A stretch of 64,000 nucleotides of DNA from Extensimonas soli (GCF_029211265.1 NZ_JARGEL010000032.1:76707-140706); one strand, 5' to 3'; shown: positions 17,491 to 26,825, counted from the stretch's first letter. Notes: generated by a model not told the origin, from the letters alone. Translations and numbers: made by a program.

Positions 17491-18683
17491 TAGGTGCAGT
17501 GCAGCTTGTTTTGTGCGTGGCTGGGCTGGCGTGTGCGGTGCCGGTTTGCGTCTTACTGTTTCAAGTTTGTCTGGCACGTGGGGCTGTTATTGAGCCTGCG
17601 CCTCCCGCTATCGATGAGATGAAGCGCCCAACGGTGGCCGTATTGGTGCCGGCGCACAACGAGCAAGAGGTGATCGAGTCCACATTGCGCACCTTGCTGC
17701 CGCAACTACAGGCGGGGGATCGCTTGCTGGTGGTGGCTGACAACTGCACTGACGATACCGCGCAGGTGGCGCGGGCGGCTGGGGCTGAGGTTGTGGAGCG
17801 CAGCCATGCTTCAGATCGCGGCAAAGGCTTTGCCTTGGACTTTGGCGTGCGCTACTTGGCTCGCAATCCACCCGATGTGCTGGTGATCGTGGATGCGGAT
17901 TGTTGGGTCGAGCCGGGAAGTTTGCAGCGTTTGGCAAACCTGGCTATGACTCAAGGGCGGCCCGTTCAATCCTTGGACTTAATGCTCCCCAATGCGGCTG
18001 CTTCGCTAAAGCAGCGTTTGGCTGCCTGGGCTTGGCGCGTGAAAAATTGGGCGCGTCCACTGGGCTGGCACCGCCTAGGGTGGCCGTGTCAATTGATGGG
18101 GACAGGAATGGCATTTCCATGGCCCATAGTGCAGGGCATGGACCTGGCCAATGGGCACTTGGTTGAAGACATGAAACTGGGCGCTGACTTGGCATTGGCT
18201 GGCGCCCCACCATTGTTTTGCCCCAGCGCAAGGGTGACGAGTGAATTCCCGACAGCAATTGCGGCCCAGCAAAGCCAGCGCAAACGCTGGGAGCATGGGC
18301 ATTTGAGCGTTCTGCAGAGTTTGGGCCCCAAGTTGCTCTGGCGCGGTTTGCGCTCAGGCAACGTGGCGGTGGTGGCTATGGCGCTGGACTTGCTGGTGCC
18401 GCCACTGGCATTGTTGGGGGTAGTGTTGTGCGGCCTGTGGTTGGCCAGCCTGGTGTTGGTGCTTGTGGCTGGCGCAGCGTGGGCGGCTCCGCTGGTGCTG
18501 GCAACGTTGCTTATTTTCCTGTTCCAAGTCACCTTGTGGCAGGCTTGGCAGGGTTGGGGGCGTGATTTGGTCAGTGCGCATGAATGGTTAAGCGTGCCGG
18601 GCTACATGCTGGCCAAATTGCCGATTTATGCAGGGTATGTTTTTCGACGGCAAAAGGCATGGGTTCGGACAGAGCGAAAGTGA
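17484..18683 (+). CDS. Membrane-bound GT2 glycosyltransferase (processive type)
   Basis: GTG at 17484 has a good AAGGAGG site at 17470-17476 and overlaps the previous stop. 399 residues. An N-terminal membrane helix precedes a GT-A domain with VLVPAHNEQEVIEST, VVADNCTDDT, VIVDADCWVEPG (metal-binding DAD), and QQSQRKRWEHG, which is the QxxRW-type motif of cellulose/hyaluronan-synthase-like enzymes. Three or four C-terminal helices form a membrane channel-like part. It could elongate or start a polymer chain at the cytoplasmic membrane. Confidence 0.85.
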   Translation: MLIGAVQLVLCVAGLACAVPVCVLLFQVCLARGAVIEPAPPAIDEMKRPTVAVLVPAHNEQEVIESTLRTLLPQLQAGDRLLVVADNCTDDTAQVARAAGAEVVERSHASDRGKGFALDFGVRYLARNPPDVLVIVDADCWVEPGSLQRLANLAMTQGRPVQSLDLMLPNAAASLKQRLAAWAWRVKNWARPLGWHRLGWPCQLMGTGMAFPWPIVQGMDLANGHLVEDMKLGADLALAGAPPLFCPSARVTSEFPTAIAAQQSQRKRWEHGHLSVLQSLGPKLLWRGLRSGNVAVVAMALDLLVPPLALLGVVLCGLWLASLVLVLVAGAAWAAPLVLATLLIFLFQVTLWQAWQGWGRDLVSAHEWLSVPGYMLAKLPIYAGYVFRRQKAWVRTERK

Positions 18684-19474
18684 CTGTGACAAAACCTGTG
18701 GTGCATACGACCGCGCATACGACCCGGAAGGTTTACGTGGCCGGCCTGCCTTTTGACGTGGTGGACAAAGCGGAGGCCGTGCGTCGCCTGTGCGAAGCGA
18801 TGCGTGACCGCCGCCGGCTTTTTTTGTCCACCCCGAATCTGAACTTCTTGGTGGCGGCGCAAACGGATGAGGCTTTCAAGGCGTCTGTGCTGCAAAGCGA
18901 TATGAGCGTGGCCGACGGCATGCCCATTTTGTGGCTTGCCCGCAAACAGGGGACGCCCTTGCCCGAGCGGGTGGCGGGATCAGACTTGTTCGAAGCCCTG
19001 CGCTGCGGGGCTGGCCAGTCGGTGCTGGGACGGCCGGTGAGAGTGTTCTTTTTTGGTGGCTTACCGGGTGTTGCAGACGCAGCCTGCCAAGTGTTGAATG
19101 CCGAGTTTGCGCAGGGAGGCTCCATGCAGGCGGTGGGCGCCCTATGCCCCGGCTTTGGAAGTGTCGAGGAGATGTCTGGTCCGCAGGTGCTGGATCGCAT
19201 CAATGCCAGTGGCGCCGATTTTTTGGTGGTTGCCCTGGGCGCTAAAAAGGGGCAGGCCTGGATCACTCATAATCTGCCGCACTTGCAGGTGCCCGTGGTG
19301 AGTCACCTGGGTGCAGTGGTCAATTTTGTGGCCGGGACTGTGCGTCGTGCTCCTGAAATTTGGCAGCAACTGGGGCTCGAGTGGGTGTGGCGCATCAAGG
19401 AGGAGCCGGCGCTGATCAGGCGCTACTGGCACGATGGTTTGGCTTTTTTGGGGCTTTGGGTCAATGCGAAGTGA
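18659..19474 (+). CDS. WecG/TagA/CpsF family (GT26) glycosyltransferase
   Basis: Start taken at ATG 18659 (MGSDRAKVTVTK); a GTG at 18680 that makes the GTGA overlap common in this operon is equally possible. About 271 residues. LFLSTPNLNFLVAA, the SVADGMPILWLAR loop with its catalytic Asp, VAGSDLFEAL, VFFFGGLPGVADAA, FLVVALGAKKGQ and GLEWVWRIKEEP are all standard GT26 blocks. The enzyme usually adds the second sugar to undecaprenyl-diphosphate-linked precursors, acting as a peripheral membrane protein. Last gene of the glycosyltransferase run before the exosortase. Confidence 0.9.
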   Translation: MGSDRAKVTVTKPVVHTTAHTTRKVYVAGLPFDVVDKAEAVRRLCEAMRDRRRLFLSTPNLNFLVAAQTDEAFKASVLQSDMSVADGMPILWLARKQGTPLPERVAGSDLFEALRCGAGQSVLGRPVRVFFFGGLPGVADAACQVLNAEFAQGGSMQAVGALCPGFGSVEEMSGPQVLDRINASGADFLVVALGAKKGQAWITHNLPHLQVPVVSHLGAVVNFVAGTVRRAPEIWQQLGLEWVWRIKEEPALIRRYWHDGLAFLGLWVNAK

Positions 19475-19632
19475 TCAGATCTGGCTGGCACCCAGGCGTT
19501 GCCAGGTGAGGGCGGTAAGGTTCAGAAAGATGCGTAAATAGCCCAACTGGCTTAAGCCTTCCCACGCTGGGGTGGATCACTTGAGTGTGGGTAACTGCTA
19601 GTATCTGCCACCCAAATTTCTTCGAATCACCC

Positions 19633-21183
19633 GTGACGGCTCCACACAAATTTCGCCTCAACGAGGCTTTGCTTGTTTTTGCGCTGCTGCTGACCTTTTT
19701 GGCGTTTGGTGGCGGCCTGCTCGACCTGGTGCACCGCTGGTACAAGCAAGAGGAATACAGCCACGGTTTTTTCCTGCCGTTGATTTCGCTTTGGCTGTTG
19801 TGGAGCCGGCGCCAGGCTCTGCGTGAAAGTGTAGGCGCGCCCTCGGCATGGGGTTTGGTGGCTCTGGCGCTGAGCGCTGCGCTGCTGGTGCTGGGGGAGG
19901 TCACGGCCATTTTTCTGCTCATTCAGCTGGGCTTTTTGCTCGCGCTGGTGGGGGTGGTGCTGTGTTACGGCGGGGTTTCGTTGCTGCGCGTGGCTTGGCT
20001 GCCCATTGCGTTCCTGCTGTTTGCGATTCCATTGCCGTACTTCATGGATTCGCAAATTTCGTGGCGCCTGCAGCTGCTTTCCTCGTCGCTGGGTGTGACC
20101 GTATTGCGTGCCCTGGGCTATGCGGTGTACCTCGAAGGCAATGTGATCGATTTGGGTGTTTACAAGCTGCAGGTCGTGGAGGCATGCAGCGGCCTGCGCT
20201 ACCTGTACCCCCTGTTGAGCATCGGTTTTTTGATGGCCTACATGTACCCAGCCGCCTTGCGCTGGCGGGTGCTGGTGTTTTTGAGCACTATCCCTATCAC
20301 CGTGCTGACGAACAGTTTGCGGATTGCCATGGTGGGGGTGTTGGTGGAGCGCTGGGGCAGCGGCATGGCGGATGGCTTTTTGCACTACTTTGAAGGCTGG
20401 GTGATTTTTCTGATTTGTCAGCTGGTCTTGATGCTCGAAATCTGGCTGATCGAGCGTTATACCCAGCACCGACCATTGCTGGAGGTGCAAAAGTTGCCCG
20501 CTGTAGCCGCAGTGGAGCCTGTGCGGCCTGCGGAGGCTGGCGTGGGCAAGCAGTTGGCAGCGGGCGTGCTGCTGTTGGCTGCAGCTTCGGTGCTGGTGTA
20601 CCAGTTGGGCGGGCGCGCTGAAGAGCAACCCTTGCGCCAGAGCCTGAAGACTTTTCCGCTGGAGTTGGGTGACTGGCGGGCCCGGCAGGAGTCGTCGCTG
20701 TCGATCGATGTCGAGCAGGCGCTGGGTTTCAGCGATTACGTGCTGGCCGACTACGTGGACCCGGACGGCGCGCAGGTAAATTTCTACGTCGCCTATTACG
20801 CTTCGCAGCGCAAGGGCATTTCACCGCACTCGCCGCAGGTGTGCATTCCGGGAGGCGGCTGGGTGATTTCTGCGATCGAGCAGGTAAAGTTTCCGCTGAC
20901 CGATGGCAAGCCTATGGAGGCGGTGCGGGTGCTGATCGACAAAAGTGGGCAGAGACAGTTGGTGTATTACTGGTTTGAGCAGCGCGGACGACGCATTGCG
21001 AACGAGTATTGGATGAAGTGGTATCTGCTGCAGGACGCTTTGACGCGCAACCGTACCGATGGCGCGTTGGTGCGTGTGGTGACGGCTTTGGGCCCGGCAG
21101 AAAATGTGCAGCGCGCGGACGAGCGCCTGCAACGGCTGGTGAGGCTGGCCGTACCTATGCTTGGGCCCTACGTGCCCGAATAG
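19633..21183 (+). CDS. xrtD: Exosortase XrtD-type fused to an EpsI domain
   Basis: GTG at 19633 (MTAPHKFRLNEALLV) gives 516 residues; a GTG at 19585 is less likely. The first about 290 residues carry eight or so membrane helices and the exosortase triad: Cys185 in EACSGLRYL, Arg230 in TNSLRIA and His251 in FLHYFEGW. From about residue 320 a soluble EpsI domain follows (FPLELGDWRARQ, YYASQRKGISPHSPQVC, the IPGGGW box, YYWFEQRGR, RTDGALVRVVT). This fusion, and the VPLPA-type substrate at 24.5 kb, fit the XrtD group. The protein cleaves and probably re-anchors substrates bearing a short C-terminal sorting signal at the inner membrane. A 158-base gap with no clear promoter separates it from the glycosyltransferase genes. 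Confidence 0.9.
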   Translation: MTAPHKFRLNEALLVFALLLTFLAFGGGLLDLVHRWYKQEEYSHGFFLPLISLWLLWSRRQALRESVGAPSAWGLVALALSAALLVLGEVTAIFLLIQLGFLLALVGVVLCYGGVSLLRVAWLPIAFLLFAIPLPYFMDSQISWRLQLLSSSLGVTVLRALGYAVYLEGNVIDLGVYKLQVVEACSGLRYLYPLLSIGFLMAYMYPAALRWRVLVFLSTIPITVLTNSLRIAMVGVLVERWGSGMADGFLHYFEGWVIFLICQLVLMLEIWLIERYTQHRPLLEVQKLPAVAAVEPVRPAEAGVGKQLAAGVLLLAAASVLVYQLGGRAEEQPLRQSLKTFPLELGDWRARQESSLSIDVEQALGFSDYVLADYVDPDGAQVNFYVAYYASQRKGISPHSPQVCIPGGGWVISAIEQVKFPLTDGKPMEAVRVLIDKSGQRQLVYYWFEQRGRRIANEYWMKWYLLQDALTRNRTDGALVRVVTALGPAENVQRADERLQRLVRLAVPMLGPYVPE

Positions 21184-21208
21184 CAAACGAACCGATGGGT
21201 TGAACGAT

Positions 21209-23611
21209 ATGACGAGTAAGAACAAATTTGGGGCACTGAGCAAGTGGGCCTTGGCCGCGACCGTGGTCGTGGTCTTGGGGTGTTCCTCACCCGAAGAAAA
21301 AGTGGCGCGTTTCAATGCGCGCGGCACCGAACTCATGGCCAAAGGCGAATGGATGAAGGCTAGGCTGGAGTTTCAGAATGCCTTGCAGATCAACCCCAGC
21401 TATGTCCCGGCGCTCATGGGGCTGGTGGATATTGCCGAGCGCTCTGCCGAGTGGGACAAGGCATATGCCTTGTTAAGCAAGGTGGCGGAGCTCGACCCTA
21501 AGAACTTGACTGCGCAGCTGCGTTTGGCCAAATTGCTTTTGGCTGCCGGGGTGCTAGACAAGGCTTTGGCGGCAAGTGATGCCGCTATGGCCTTGGCCCC
21601 GGAGGACGCCGACGTGCTGGCCCTGCGCGCGGCGCTGATGTTCAAGCTTGACGATCGCAAAAAAGCGGTGGAGCTTGCCCAACAAGCCCTGCGCAAGGAG
21701 CCTGCCCAGGTCGATGCGCTGGTGGTGCTGGCTTCGGAGCGCCTGGCGGCGGACGACGCCGCAGCTGCCGTGAGGTATCTCGATCAGGGCCTGGCTGCCA
21801 ATGAGCGCGACGTGGCCCTGCAGCTGATCAAGGCGCAAGCCCTTGAAAAAATGGCCCAGCACGAGCAGGCCGAGCAGGTGTTTCGCAAGCTGATTACGCT
21901 TTACCCGGACAATAAATCTTTTCGCACACTGCTGGCGCAGTATTACACGCTGCATGGGCAAAAAGACAAGGCCGAAGCGGAATATCGTGCGGTTGTGCAG
22001 GCATTTCCCAAAGACTTGCAGGCCAAGCTGGATGTCGTGCGTTTTCTGGCCTCGGCGCGAGGCGAAGATGCTGGCATGGCCGAGCTGAACAAACTGATTG
22101 CGGCCGAGCCCAAGAATCATGAGTTGCGCTTTGCCCTGGCGAGCACGTTGTTGGCGCAAGGGAAAAGTGCGCAAGCAGAAAGCGTGTTGCGCGAGGTGAT
22201 CCAGCAGGCTGGCACCGAAGAGGCCGGCTTGAAAGCGCGCGATGCGCTCGCGGTGGAGTTGCTCAAGCGGGGCGATAAGTCCGAAGGCAAGAAACTGATC
22301 GAGGAGGTTTTGGCCAAAGACGCGCGCAATGAGCAGGCTTTGCTGTTGAAGGCCAGTGTGGCCATGGACGAGCAGCGCCTGGATGACGCCGTGGCAGACT
22401 TGCGCACCATTTTGCGCGACGTACCTAACTCGGCGCGCGCCATGGCCCTATTGGGCAGGGCGCACGAATTGCAAGGCTCGCGTGATCTGGCGATGGACTA
22501 CCTGGGGCGCAGTTTTCAGGCGGGCAAGCAGCAGTCGCCACAGTTCGGCGTGAATTACGCGCAATTTTTGTTGCAAAGTGGCAAGGCCAAGCAGGCGCAG
22601 GAGGTGTTGCGTGAGGTATTGGGCATCACTCCCAACCACGTCCCGGCGCTGCAATTGTTGGCACAAGCTTACTTAAGCACCGGCGACCTGACCAATGCGC
22701 AGGCCGTTGCGGACGCGGTCGCGAAGATGAAAGACCAGACCGCAGCAGCGAGCCAGATTCAGGGGGCCGTATTTGCCGCACGGCGCAACTTCGATGGCAG
22801 CATTGCGTCATTCCGCAAGGCTTATGAGTTGTCGCCCACCGAGGTGCGCCCCATGATGGCCTTGGTGAGCACTTATCTGGCCGCAGGCAAGAGCAAAGAG
22901 GCCGTTTCTTTCATGCAAGGGGTGGTGAAGGCTTCGCCGGACAATCTGAATGCGCAGCTGTTGCTCGCGCAGTTGCTGCAGCAGACGGGGGATGCGGCTG
23001 GCGCCCAAAAGGCTTATGAGGCGATGATTGCGCAAGACGCGCAGTTTGCCCCGGCGTATGGCGGTTTGGCTGCGCTGTTTTCCGCGCAGGGCAAGTTCGC
23101 GGAGGCCGAGGCCACGCTCGAAAAAGGGCTGAAGGCCGTGCCAGCGGATTTCAATTTGCGCCTGGCGCAGGCGGGGGTGTTGGAAGCGCTCAAGCGCATC
23201 GACGAAGCTATCGCCGTGTATGAACAGCTCATCAAAGAGCGGCCAGGCGCGGAGGTGGTGGTGAACAACCTTGCCAGTCTGTTGGCAGACTACCGTGAGG
23301 ATAAAGCCAGTGCAGACAGGGCTTACCAATTGGCGCAGCGCCTGAAGAATACCAACGTGCCGCAGTTCAAGGACACACTGGGCTGGGCCAGTTACCGCGT
23401 GGGCAAGAACGAGGATGCCGTGGTACTGCTCAAGTCAGCGGCAGACCAGTTGCCAGACAGGGCTGTGGTGCAATACCACTACGGGCAGGTGCAACTGGCC
23501 AGAAACAACAAGACCTTGGCCAAGCCGGCCTTGGAAAAGGCGGTGGCGCTTTCGGCGAAGCAGCCCTTCCCGCAGGTGGAGAGCGCCAAAAAAGCCCTGC
23601 AGGGACTCTAA
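21209..23611 (+). CDS. TPR-repeat lipoprotein of the exosortase system (PrsT-like)
   Basis: ATG at 21209 gives MTSKNKFGALSKW followed by a hydrophobic stretch and the lipobox VLGC (Cys25), so the mature protein is a lipoprotein of about 776 residues. Nearly the whole chain is tetratricopeptide-like helical repeats of 34 residues, with recurrent Ala/Gly/Tyr spacing (for example ARLEFQNALQINPSYVPAL and KAEAEYRAVVQAFPKDLQA). It resembles the PEP-CTERM system TPR lipoprotein PrsT. Such proteins scaffold secretion or assembly complexes in the periplasm or at the outer membrane. It follows xrtD closely and precedes the ATPase by only five bases, so the three form one unit. Confidence 0.88.
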   Translation: MTSKNKFGALSKWALAATVVVVLGCSSPEEKVARFNARGTELMAKGEWMKARLEFQNALQINPSYVPALMGLVDIAERSAEWDKAYALLSKVAELDPKNLTAQLRLAKLLLAAGVLDKALAASDAAMALAPEDADVLALRAALMFKLDDRKKAVELAQQALRKEPAQVDALVVLASERLAADDAAAAVRYLDQGLAANERDVALQLIKAQALEKMAQHEQAEQVFRKLITLYPDNKSFRTLLAQYYTLHGQKDKAEAEYRAVVQAFPKDLQAKLDVVRFLASARGEDAGMAELNKLIAAEPKNHELRFALASTLLAQGKSAQAESVLREVIQQAGTEEAGLKARDALAVELLKRGDKSEGKKLIEEVLAKDARNEQALLLKASVAMDEQRLDDAVADLRTILRDVPNSARAMALLGRAHELQGSRDLAMDYLGRSFQAGKQQSPQFGVNYAQFLLQSGKAKQAQEVLREVLGITPNHVPALQLLAQAYLSTGDLTNAQAVADAVAKMKDQTAAASQIQGAVFAARRNFDGSIASFRKAYELSPTEVRPMMALVSTYLAAGKSKEAVSFMQGVVKASPDNLNAQLLLAQLLQQTGDAAGAQKAYEAMIAQDAQFAPAYGGLAALFSAQGKFAEAEATLEKGLKAVPADFNLRLAQAGVLEALKRIDEAIAVYEQLIKERPGAEVVVNNLASLLADYREDKASADRAYQLAQRLKNTNVPQFKDTLGWASYRVGKNEDAVVLLKSAADQLPDRAVVQYHYGQVQLARNNKTLAKPALEKAVALSAKQPFPQVESAKKALQGL

Positions 23612-23616
23612 ACAGC

Positions 23617-24447
23617 ATGTACGAAGCGTTTTATGGGTTGAAGGAAAAGCCTTTTTCCATTCAGCCAGACCCCGACTTTTTGTTTCTGGGTAAGCGCCAC
23701 AGCCTGGCGTACACGATGCTGCAGTATGGGATTCAGAACCGCGCCAATTTTTCCGTGATTTGTGGAGATATTGGCTGTGGCAAAACAACCCTGATACGCC
23801 ACCTGCTGAACCAACTGGGGCCAGATCTGACAGTGGGCCTGGTGTACAACACCCATCCGGACATCGCGGATTTACTCGAATGGATCATGCTGGCCTTCGG
23901 GCAGCCCTACGAAGGCATGTCCTCGGTGGCCCGGTACGATGCATTCCAGCGCTTTTTGATCAACGAGTATGGCGCTGGCCGCAGAACCATCCTGATCGTC
24001 GATGAGGCGCAAAACCTGAGCGTGGGAGCGCTGGAGTCCTTGCGCATGCTGTCCAACATCAACGTGGACAAGGCCCAGCTGCTGCAGGTGATTCTGGTGG
24101 GCCAGCCGCAGCTGCGTGATCTGCTGCAAAAGCCTGAGCTGCACCAGTTCGCGCAGCGCGTGGCGGTGGACTTTTTCATTCCGCCGCTGACCTCTGAAGA
24201 AGTTGCCGCCTACATCACGCACCGCCTTCAGGTGGCAGGTAGAGAGGAGCCACTTTTCACGCCCGCGGCGGTGCAGCGCATCGCTCAGGCGTCGCACGGG
24301 GTGCCGCGTAGTATCAACATCCTATGCGACACGTTGCTGGTCTATGGCTTTGCTTCAGATAGTGTAGTGATCGATGCAGCGCTGGTGGAGGATGTGCTGC
24401 GGGACAGGCAGGAATACGGAGTGCTCTCTGTACCACCGACGGCATAG
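23617..24447 (+). CDS. ExeA-like AAA ATPase of the exosortase locus
   Basis: 276 residues. Walker A GDIGCGKTT at residues 50-58, Walker B ILIVDEAQNLS near residue 128, sensor and arginine-finger parts in QVILVGQPQLRDLL and SHGVPRSINILCD. MYEAFYGLKEKPFSIQPDPDFLF is the typical N-terminus of the ExeA/GspA-type ATPases found in PEP-CTERM polysaccharide loci. Most such family members carry a longer C-terminus; this one ends after the AAA lid. It probably energises or regulates assembly of the export machinery from the cytoplasm. Confidence 0.88.
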   Translation: MYEAFYGLKEKPFSIQPDPDFLFLGKRHSLAYTMLQYGIQNRANFSVICGDIGCGKTTLIRHLLNQLGPDLTVGLVYNTHPDIADLLEWIMLAFGQPYEGMSSVARYDAFQRFLINEYGAGRRTILIVDEAQNLSVGALESLRMLSNINVDKAQLLQVILVGQPQLRDLLQKPELHQFAQRVAVDFFIPPLTSEEVAAYITHRLQVAGREEPLFTPAAVQRIAQASHGVPRSINILCDTLLVYGFASDSVVIDAALVEDVLRDRQEYGVLSVPPTA

Positions 24448-24505
24448 ACCGTTCAGCTCATTGAGCGTGACCGAATCAAGCGGTAACCTTCAGCTACGTT
24501 TTTTT

Positions 24506-24513
24506 AAAGGAGG
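24506..24513 (+). promoter_or_regulatory. Strong ribosome binding site of the VPLPA-CTERM gene
   Basis: AAAGGAGG six bases before the ATG at 24520, an almost perfect anti-Shine-Dalgarno match. It suggests that this substrate protein is made at a higher level than the machinery genes before it, which mostly have weak sites. Confidence 0.7.
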
Positions 24514-24519
24514 TCCTCA

Positions 24520-25269
24520 ATGAGCAAGCTCAAATTTTCTCTCAAAGCGATTTCTGTAGTTGCCGGAATGGTTGTGGGCGTGATGGCGCCCATGCATGCG
24601 GCAACGGCAGGAACGGTAAACCTGGCATTTAATGGTGCAGCATACGGGTACGAAAACTTCAATTTGCAGAATGGCAATCCATATGTCTCTGACTATAACC
24701 AGCCTGCTGGCGGTTTCACCATGAAGGTGAACACCTCTAATGATCCGCAATTTAAGACGGGTAGTTCGATTTTGACTTGGTGTATCGAACTCACCCAATC
24801 GATCACTCAGGGATCGAACTATAACTACACAACTACAGACTTGACTGCTGCCAATCCGAGTTGGGCGGGCAGACTGCAAGAGCTCATTGCGCAAAACTAT
24901 CAGACTGTTTTGAGCGCAGCCAACAGCATCACATCCGCTGCAATGCAGCTGGCGATTTGGGAAGTGGTGAATGAATCTGCCAATTCCAATCTAGATTTGT
25001 CGAGCGGTAATTTCCGTGCTAGCGCCCCACTCTTTAATGGGGATTCGACATCTGCCAGGGATATGGCGCAAGGGTGGCTTAACAATTTGAGCAGCTCCGC
25101 AGATACCGGGAAGTATAAAATCGTGATGCTTTCCAATGGAAGTGCGCAGGATTTGGTTACGGTTTTGCCAACTCCCATCCCTGCCGCCGCATTGCTGTTC
25201 GGCTCTGCCCTTGGTTTGGGTGGATTGATGCAGCGGCGTCGGCGTGCCACGCCCGCAGCAGTGGCTTGA
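24520..25269 (+). CDS. VPLPA-CTERM sorted secreted protein
   Basis: 249 residues. N-terminal signal peptide MSKLKFSLKAISVVAGMVVG ending near HAATAG; a beta-rich, Asn/Ser/Thr-rich mature domain without recognised family; then the C-terminal sorting signal: LPTPIPAAALLFGSALGLGG, followed by LMQRRRR. The Pro-x-Pro-Ala-Ala start, hydrophobic helix and Arg cluster match the VPLPA variant of PEP-CTERM. It is the only such signal in this window and lies in the same transcription unit as the exosortase, so it is the best candidate substrate. Two Cys-poor halves and a single WCIEL motif leave function unknown; it may be a matrix or surface protein. Confidence 0.85.
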   Translation: MSKLKFSLKAISVVAGMVVGVMAPMHAATAGTVNLAFNGAAYGYENFNLQNGNPYVSDYNQPAGGFTMKVNTSNDPQFKTGSSILTWCIELTQSITQGSNYNYTTTDLTAANPSWAGRLQELIAQNYQTVLSAANSITSAAMQLAIWEVVNESANSNLDLSSGNFRASAPLFNGDSTSARDMAQGWLNNLSSSADTGKYKIVMLSNGSAQDLVTVLPTPIPAAALLFGSALGLGGLMQRRRRATPAAVA

Positions 25270-25287
25270 ATCTGTTTGCTTCTTCCA

Positions 25288-25317
25288 AAAAGCCGCACAC
25301 CAGGGCGGCTTTTTTTA
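25288..25317 (+). terminator. Rho-independent terminator after the VPLPA-CTERM gene
   Basis: Perfect 8-bp stem AAAGCCGC (25289-25296) and GCGGCTTT (25305-25312) with an 8-base loop, followed by a run of T to 25316. It closes the exopolysaccharide/exosortase operon 20 bases after the stop codon. Confidence 0.85.
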
Positions 25318-25336
25318 TGTGCGATCCATATTCGCC

Positions 25337-26164
25337 TCAAGTAGAGCTGCTGCGCATGGACTCTATTTTGGCCACCGCCTGCGCGCGGTTGACGACGTCG
25401 AGTTTTTTGAAAATGCGCTGCACATGGTTTTTGACCGTGAAGGCGCTGATGTCCAGAATCATGCCGATCTCTTGATTGGTTTTGCCTTTGCGCACCCACT
25501 CCATGATGTCCACTTCGCGCATGCTCAGGCCTACGTCGGCATCGGTTTTAAGGGGTTGGGGCCTGCTGGCGGATACTGGCGGGGAAAGGTATTGCTCCGG
25601 CAAATGTGCAACCTGTCGGAAGGCTGCATCGATGTAGGGCAAGAGGTAGCGTAGCGATTCACGAGGCGCTTCCCCCGCCAATGCGGTGGAGCCCATGAAA
25701 ACGTAAAGGCAATCCTGCCGGCCGCGCTGGTCTTTGATGCCGTGAACCAGGGCGCTGCGCATGCGCGAGAGGGTGTTCAGGAGGTCAGGGTTGTCTATGT
25801 CGTGAAACAGCAGCCCATCATTCGAATGCACAGTGAAGGGCGCATGATCGCAGGCGTGCCAGCGTTGCAGCAGGCTGGTGATATAGGGTTGGATGGACTT
25901 GTCGCCAAAGGATGCCGTGCGCAGCCCGGGCAGTGGTGAGACGACGTCGTAGCACACCAGCCCCAGAGAAAAATTGCCCCACGCGACGATGACGATGTCG
26001 TGTGGCATGAAAGTCTGAATGTCCCCCTGCAGCCAGTTGAACAGGGCATAGTGGCTGCGAATCGTCAAGGACTGCTGCACTACCTGCAGCATCTGGTTCA
26101 GCTCTGTCAATGACAAATTCGTGAGAAACGACATTTTGGGCGGGCTAGTGGTGTCCAAGTGCAT
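25337..26164 (-). CDS. epsA: LuxR-type transcriptional regulator, EpsA-like
   Basis: Starts considered: ATG at 26164 (MHLDTTSPPK), ATG at 26134 (MSFLTNLSLTELNQ) and a TTG at 26224; I list the first. 265-275 residues. The N-terminal two thirds form a sensor-like domain (LVCYDVVSPLPGLR; PFTVHSNDGLLFHDI) resembling the regulator EpsA found beside exosortase polysaccharide loci. The C-terminal GerE/LuxR helix-turn-helix reads LSMREVDIMEWVRKGKTNQE, then IGMILDISAFTVKNHVQRIF. It converges on the operon terminator and is divergent from the cyclic-nucleotide-binding gene. It is the likely regulator of the locus; no autoinducer-binding residues can be identified. Confidence 0.82.
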   Translation of the reverse strand: MHLDTTSPPKMSFLTNLSLTELNQMLQVVQQSLTIRSHYALFNWLQGDIQTFMPHDIVIVAWGNFSLGLVCYDVVSPLPGLRTASFGDKSIQPYITSLLQRWHACDHAPFTVHSNDGLLFHDIDNPDLLNTLSRMRSALVHGIKDQRGRQDCLYVFMGSTALAGEAPRESLRYLLPYIDAAFRQVAHLPEQYLSPPVSASRPQPLKTDADVGLSMREVDIMEWVRKGKTNQEIGMILDISAFTVKNHVQRIFKKLDVVNRAQAVAKIESMRSSST

Positions 26165-26306
26165 CCTAGCAGATTGGTCCGTATGGACAGAACGGGCGCC
26201 ATGTTGCAAAAAGTCAGCGAACAATAGCGGCTATGATGACCGCTCAATGGGAATGTGCGCTGAGCACAGCTTTTGCAGCAATCGAGAGTAGACAAGCAGC
26301 CGTTTT

Positions 26307-26825
26307 ATGGATTCTTTGAGTGACATGCTTCCGGCCGACTTTGAGTGCCTGGGGAGTGCTACGGAGTTTGCCGACGACATCCATGAAATCTTCAGCAACT
26401 TCGGGTTGGTGGAGAGCCCCGACACGAGCGAAACTTTGCTGCTCTGCAATTTCATGGTGTGCTATTCAGCCCCGCGGGGGGCCAAGCTGGTACAGCAGGG
26501 CGAGGTCGGCAACTACATGTTTTTTTTGCTCACCGGCCATGCGGAGTTGTTCATCGAGAACGACAGGGGTCAACCGATGTCCATAGGCGCCATAGGTTCT
26601 GGGGCGGCAGTGGGCGGCATGTCGATGATTGACCACAAACCGCGTGCCGTTTCGTGCGTGGCAACCGAACCCGTAGATCTGGTGGTGCTGTCCAGTCAGG
26701 CATTCAAAGACATCATGCTGACGTTGCCGTGGCTGGGCAACAAGCTTTTGATGATTTTGCTGCACTCTGTCAGCGCACGTTTGCATGCGCTGCAAAAGCA
26801 ATTGGCGTCGCAGCAATCCGGATGA
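26307..26825 (+). CDS. Cyclic nucleotide-binding domain protein
   Basis: 172 residues. A single cNMP-binding beta barrel: RGAKLVQQGEVGNYMFFLL (first strands), GHAELFIENDRGQP, IGSGAAVGGMSMIDHKPRAVS where the phosphate-binding cassette with its Arg lies, and a C-terminal helix. No DNA-binding helix-turn-helix follows, unlike Crp, so it should act through protein contacts. The N-terminal 40 residues are helical. It is divergent from the EpsA-like regulator; a link between cyclic nucleotides and exopolysaccharide production is possible but is inference. Confidence 0.78.
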   Translation: MDSLSDMLPADFECLGSATEFADDIHEIFSNFGLVESPDTSETLLLCNFMVCYSAPRGAKLVQQGEVGNYMFFLLTGHAELFIENDRGQPMSIGAIGSGAAVGGMSMIDHKPRAVSCVATEPVDLVVLSSQAFKDIMLTLPWLGNKLLMILLHSVSARLHALQKQLASQQSG

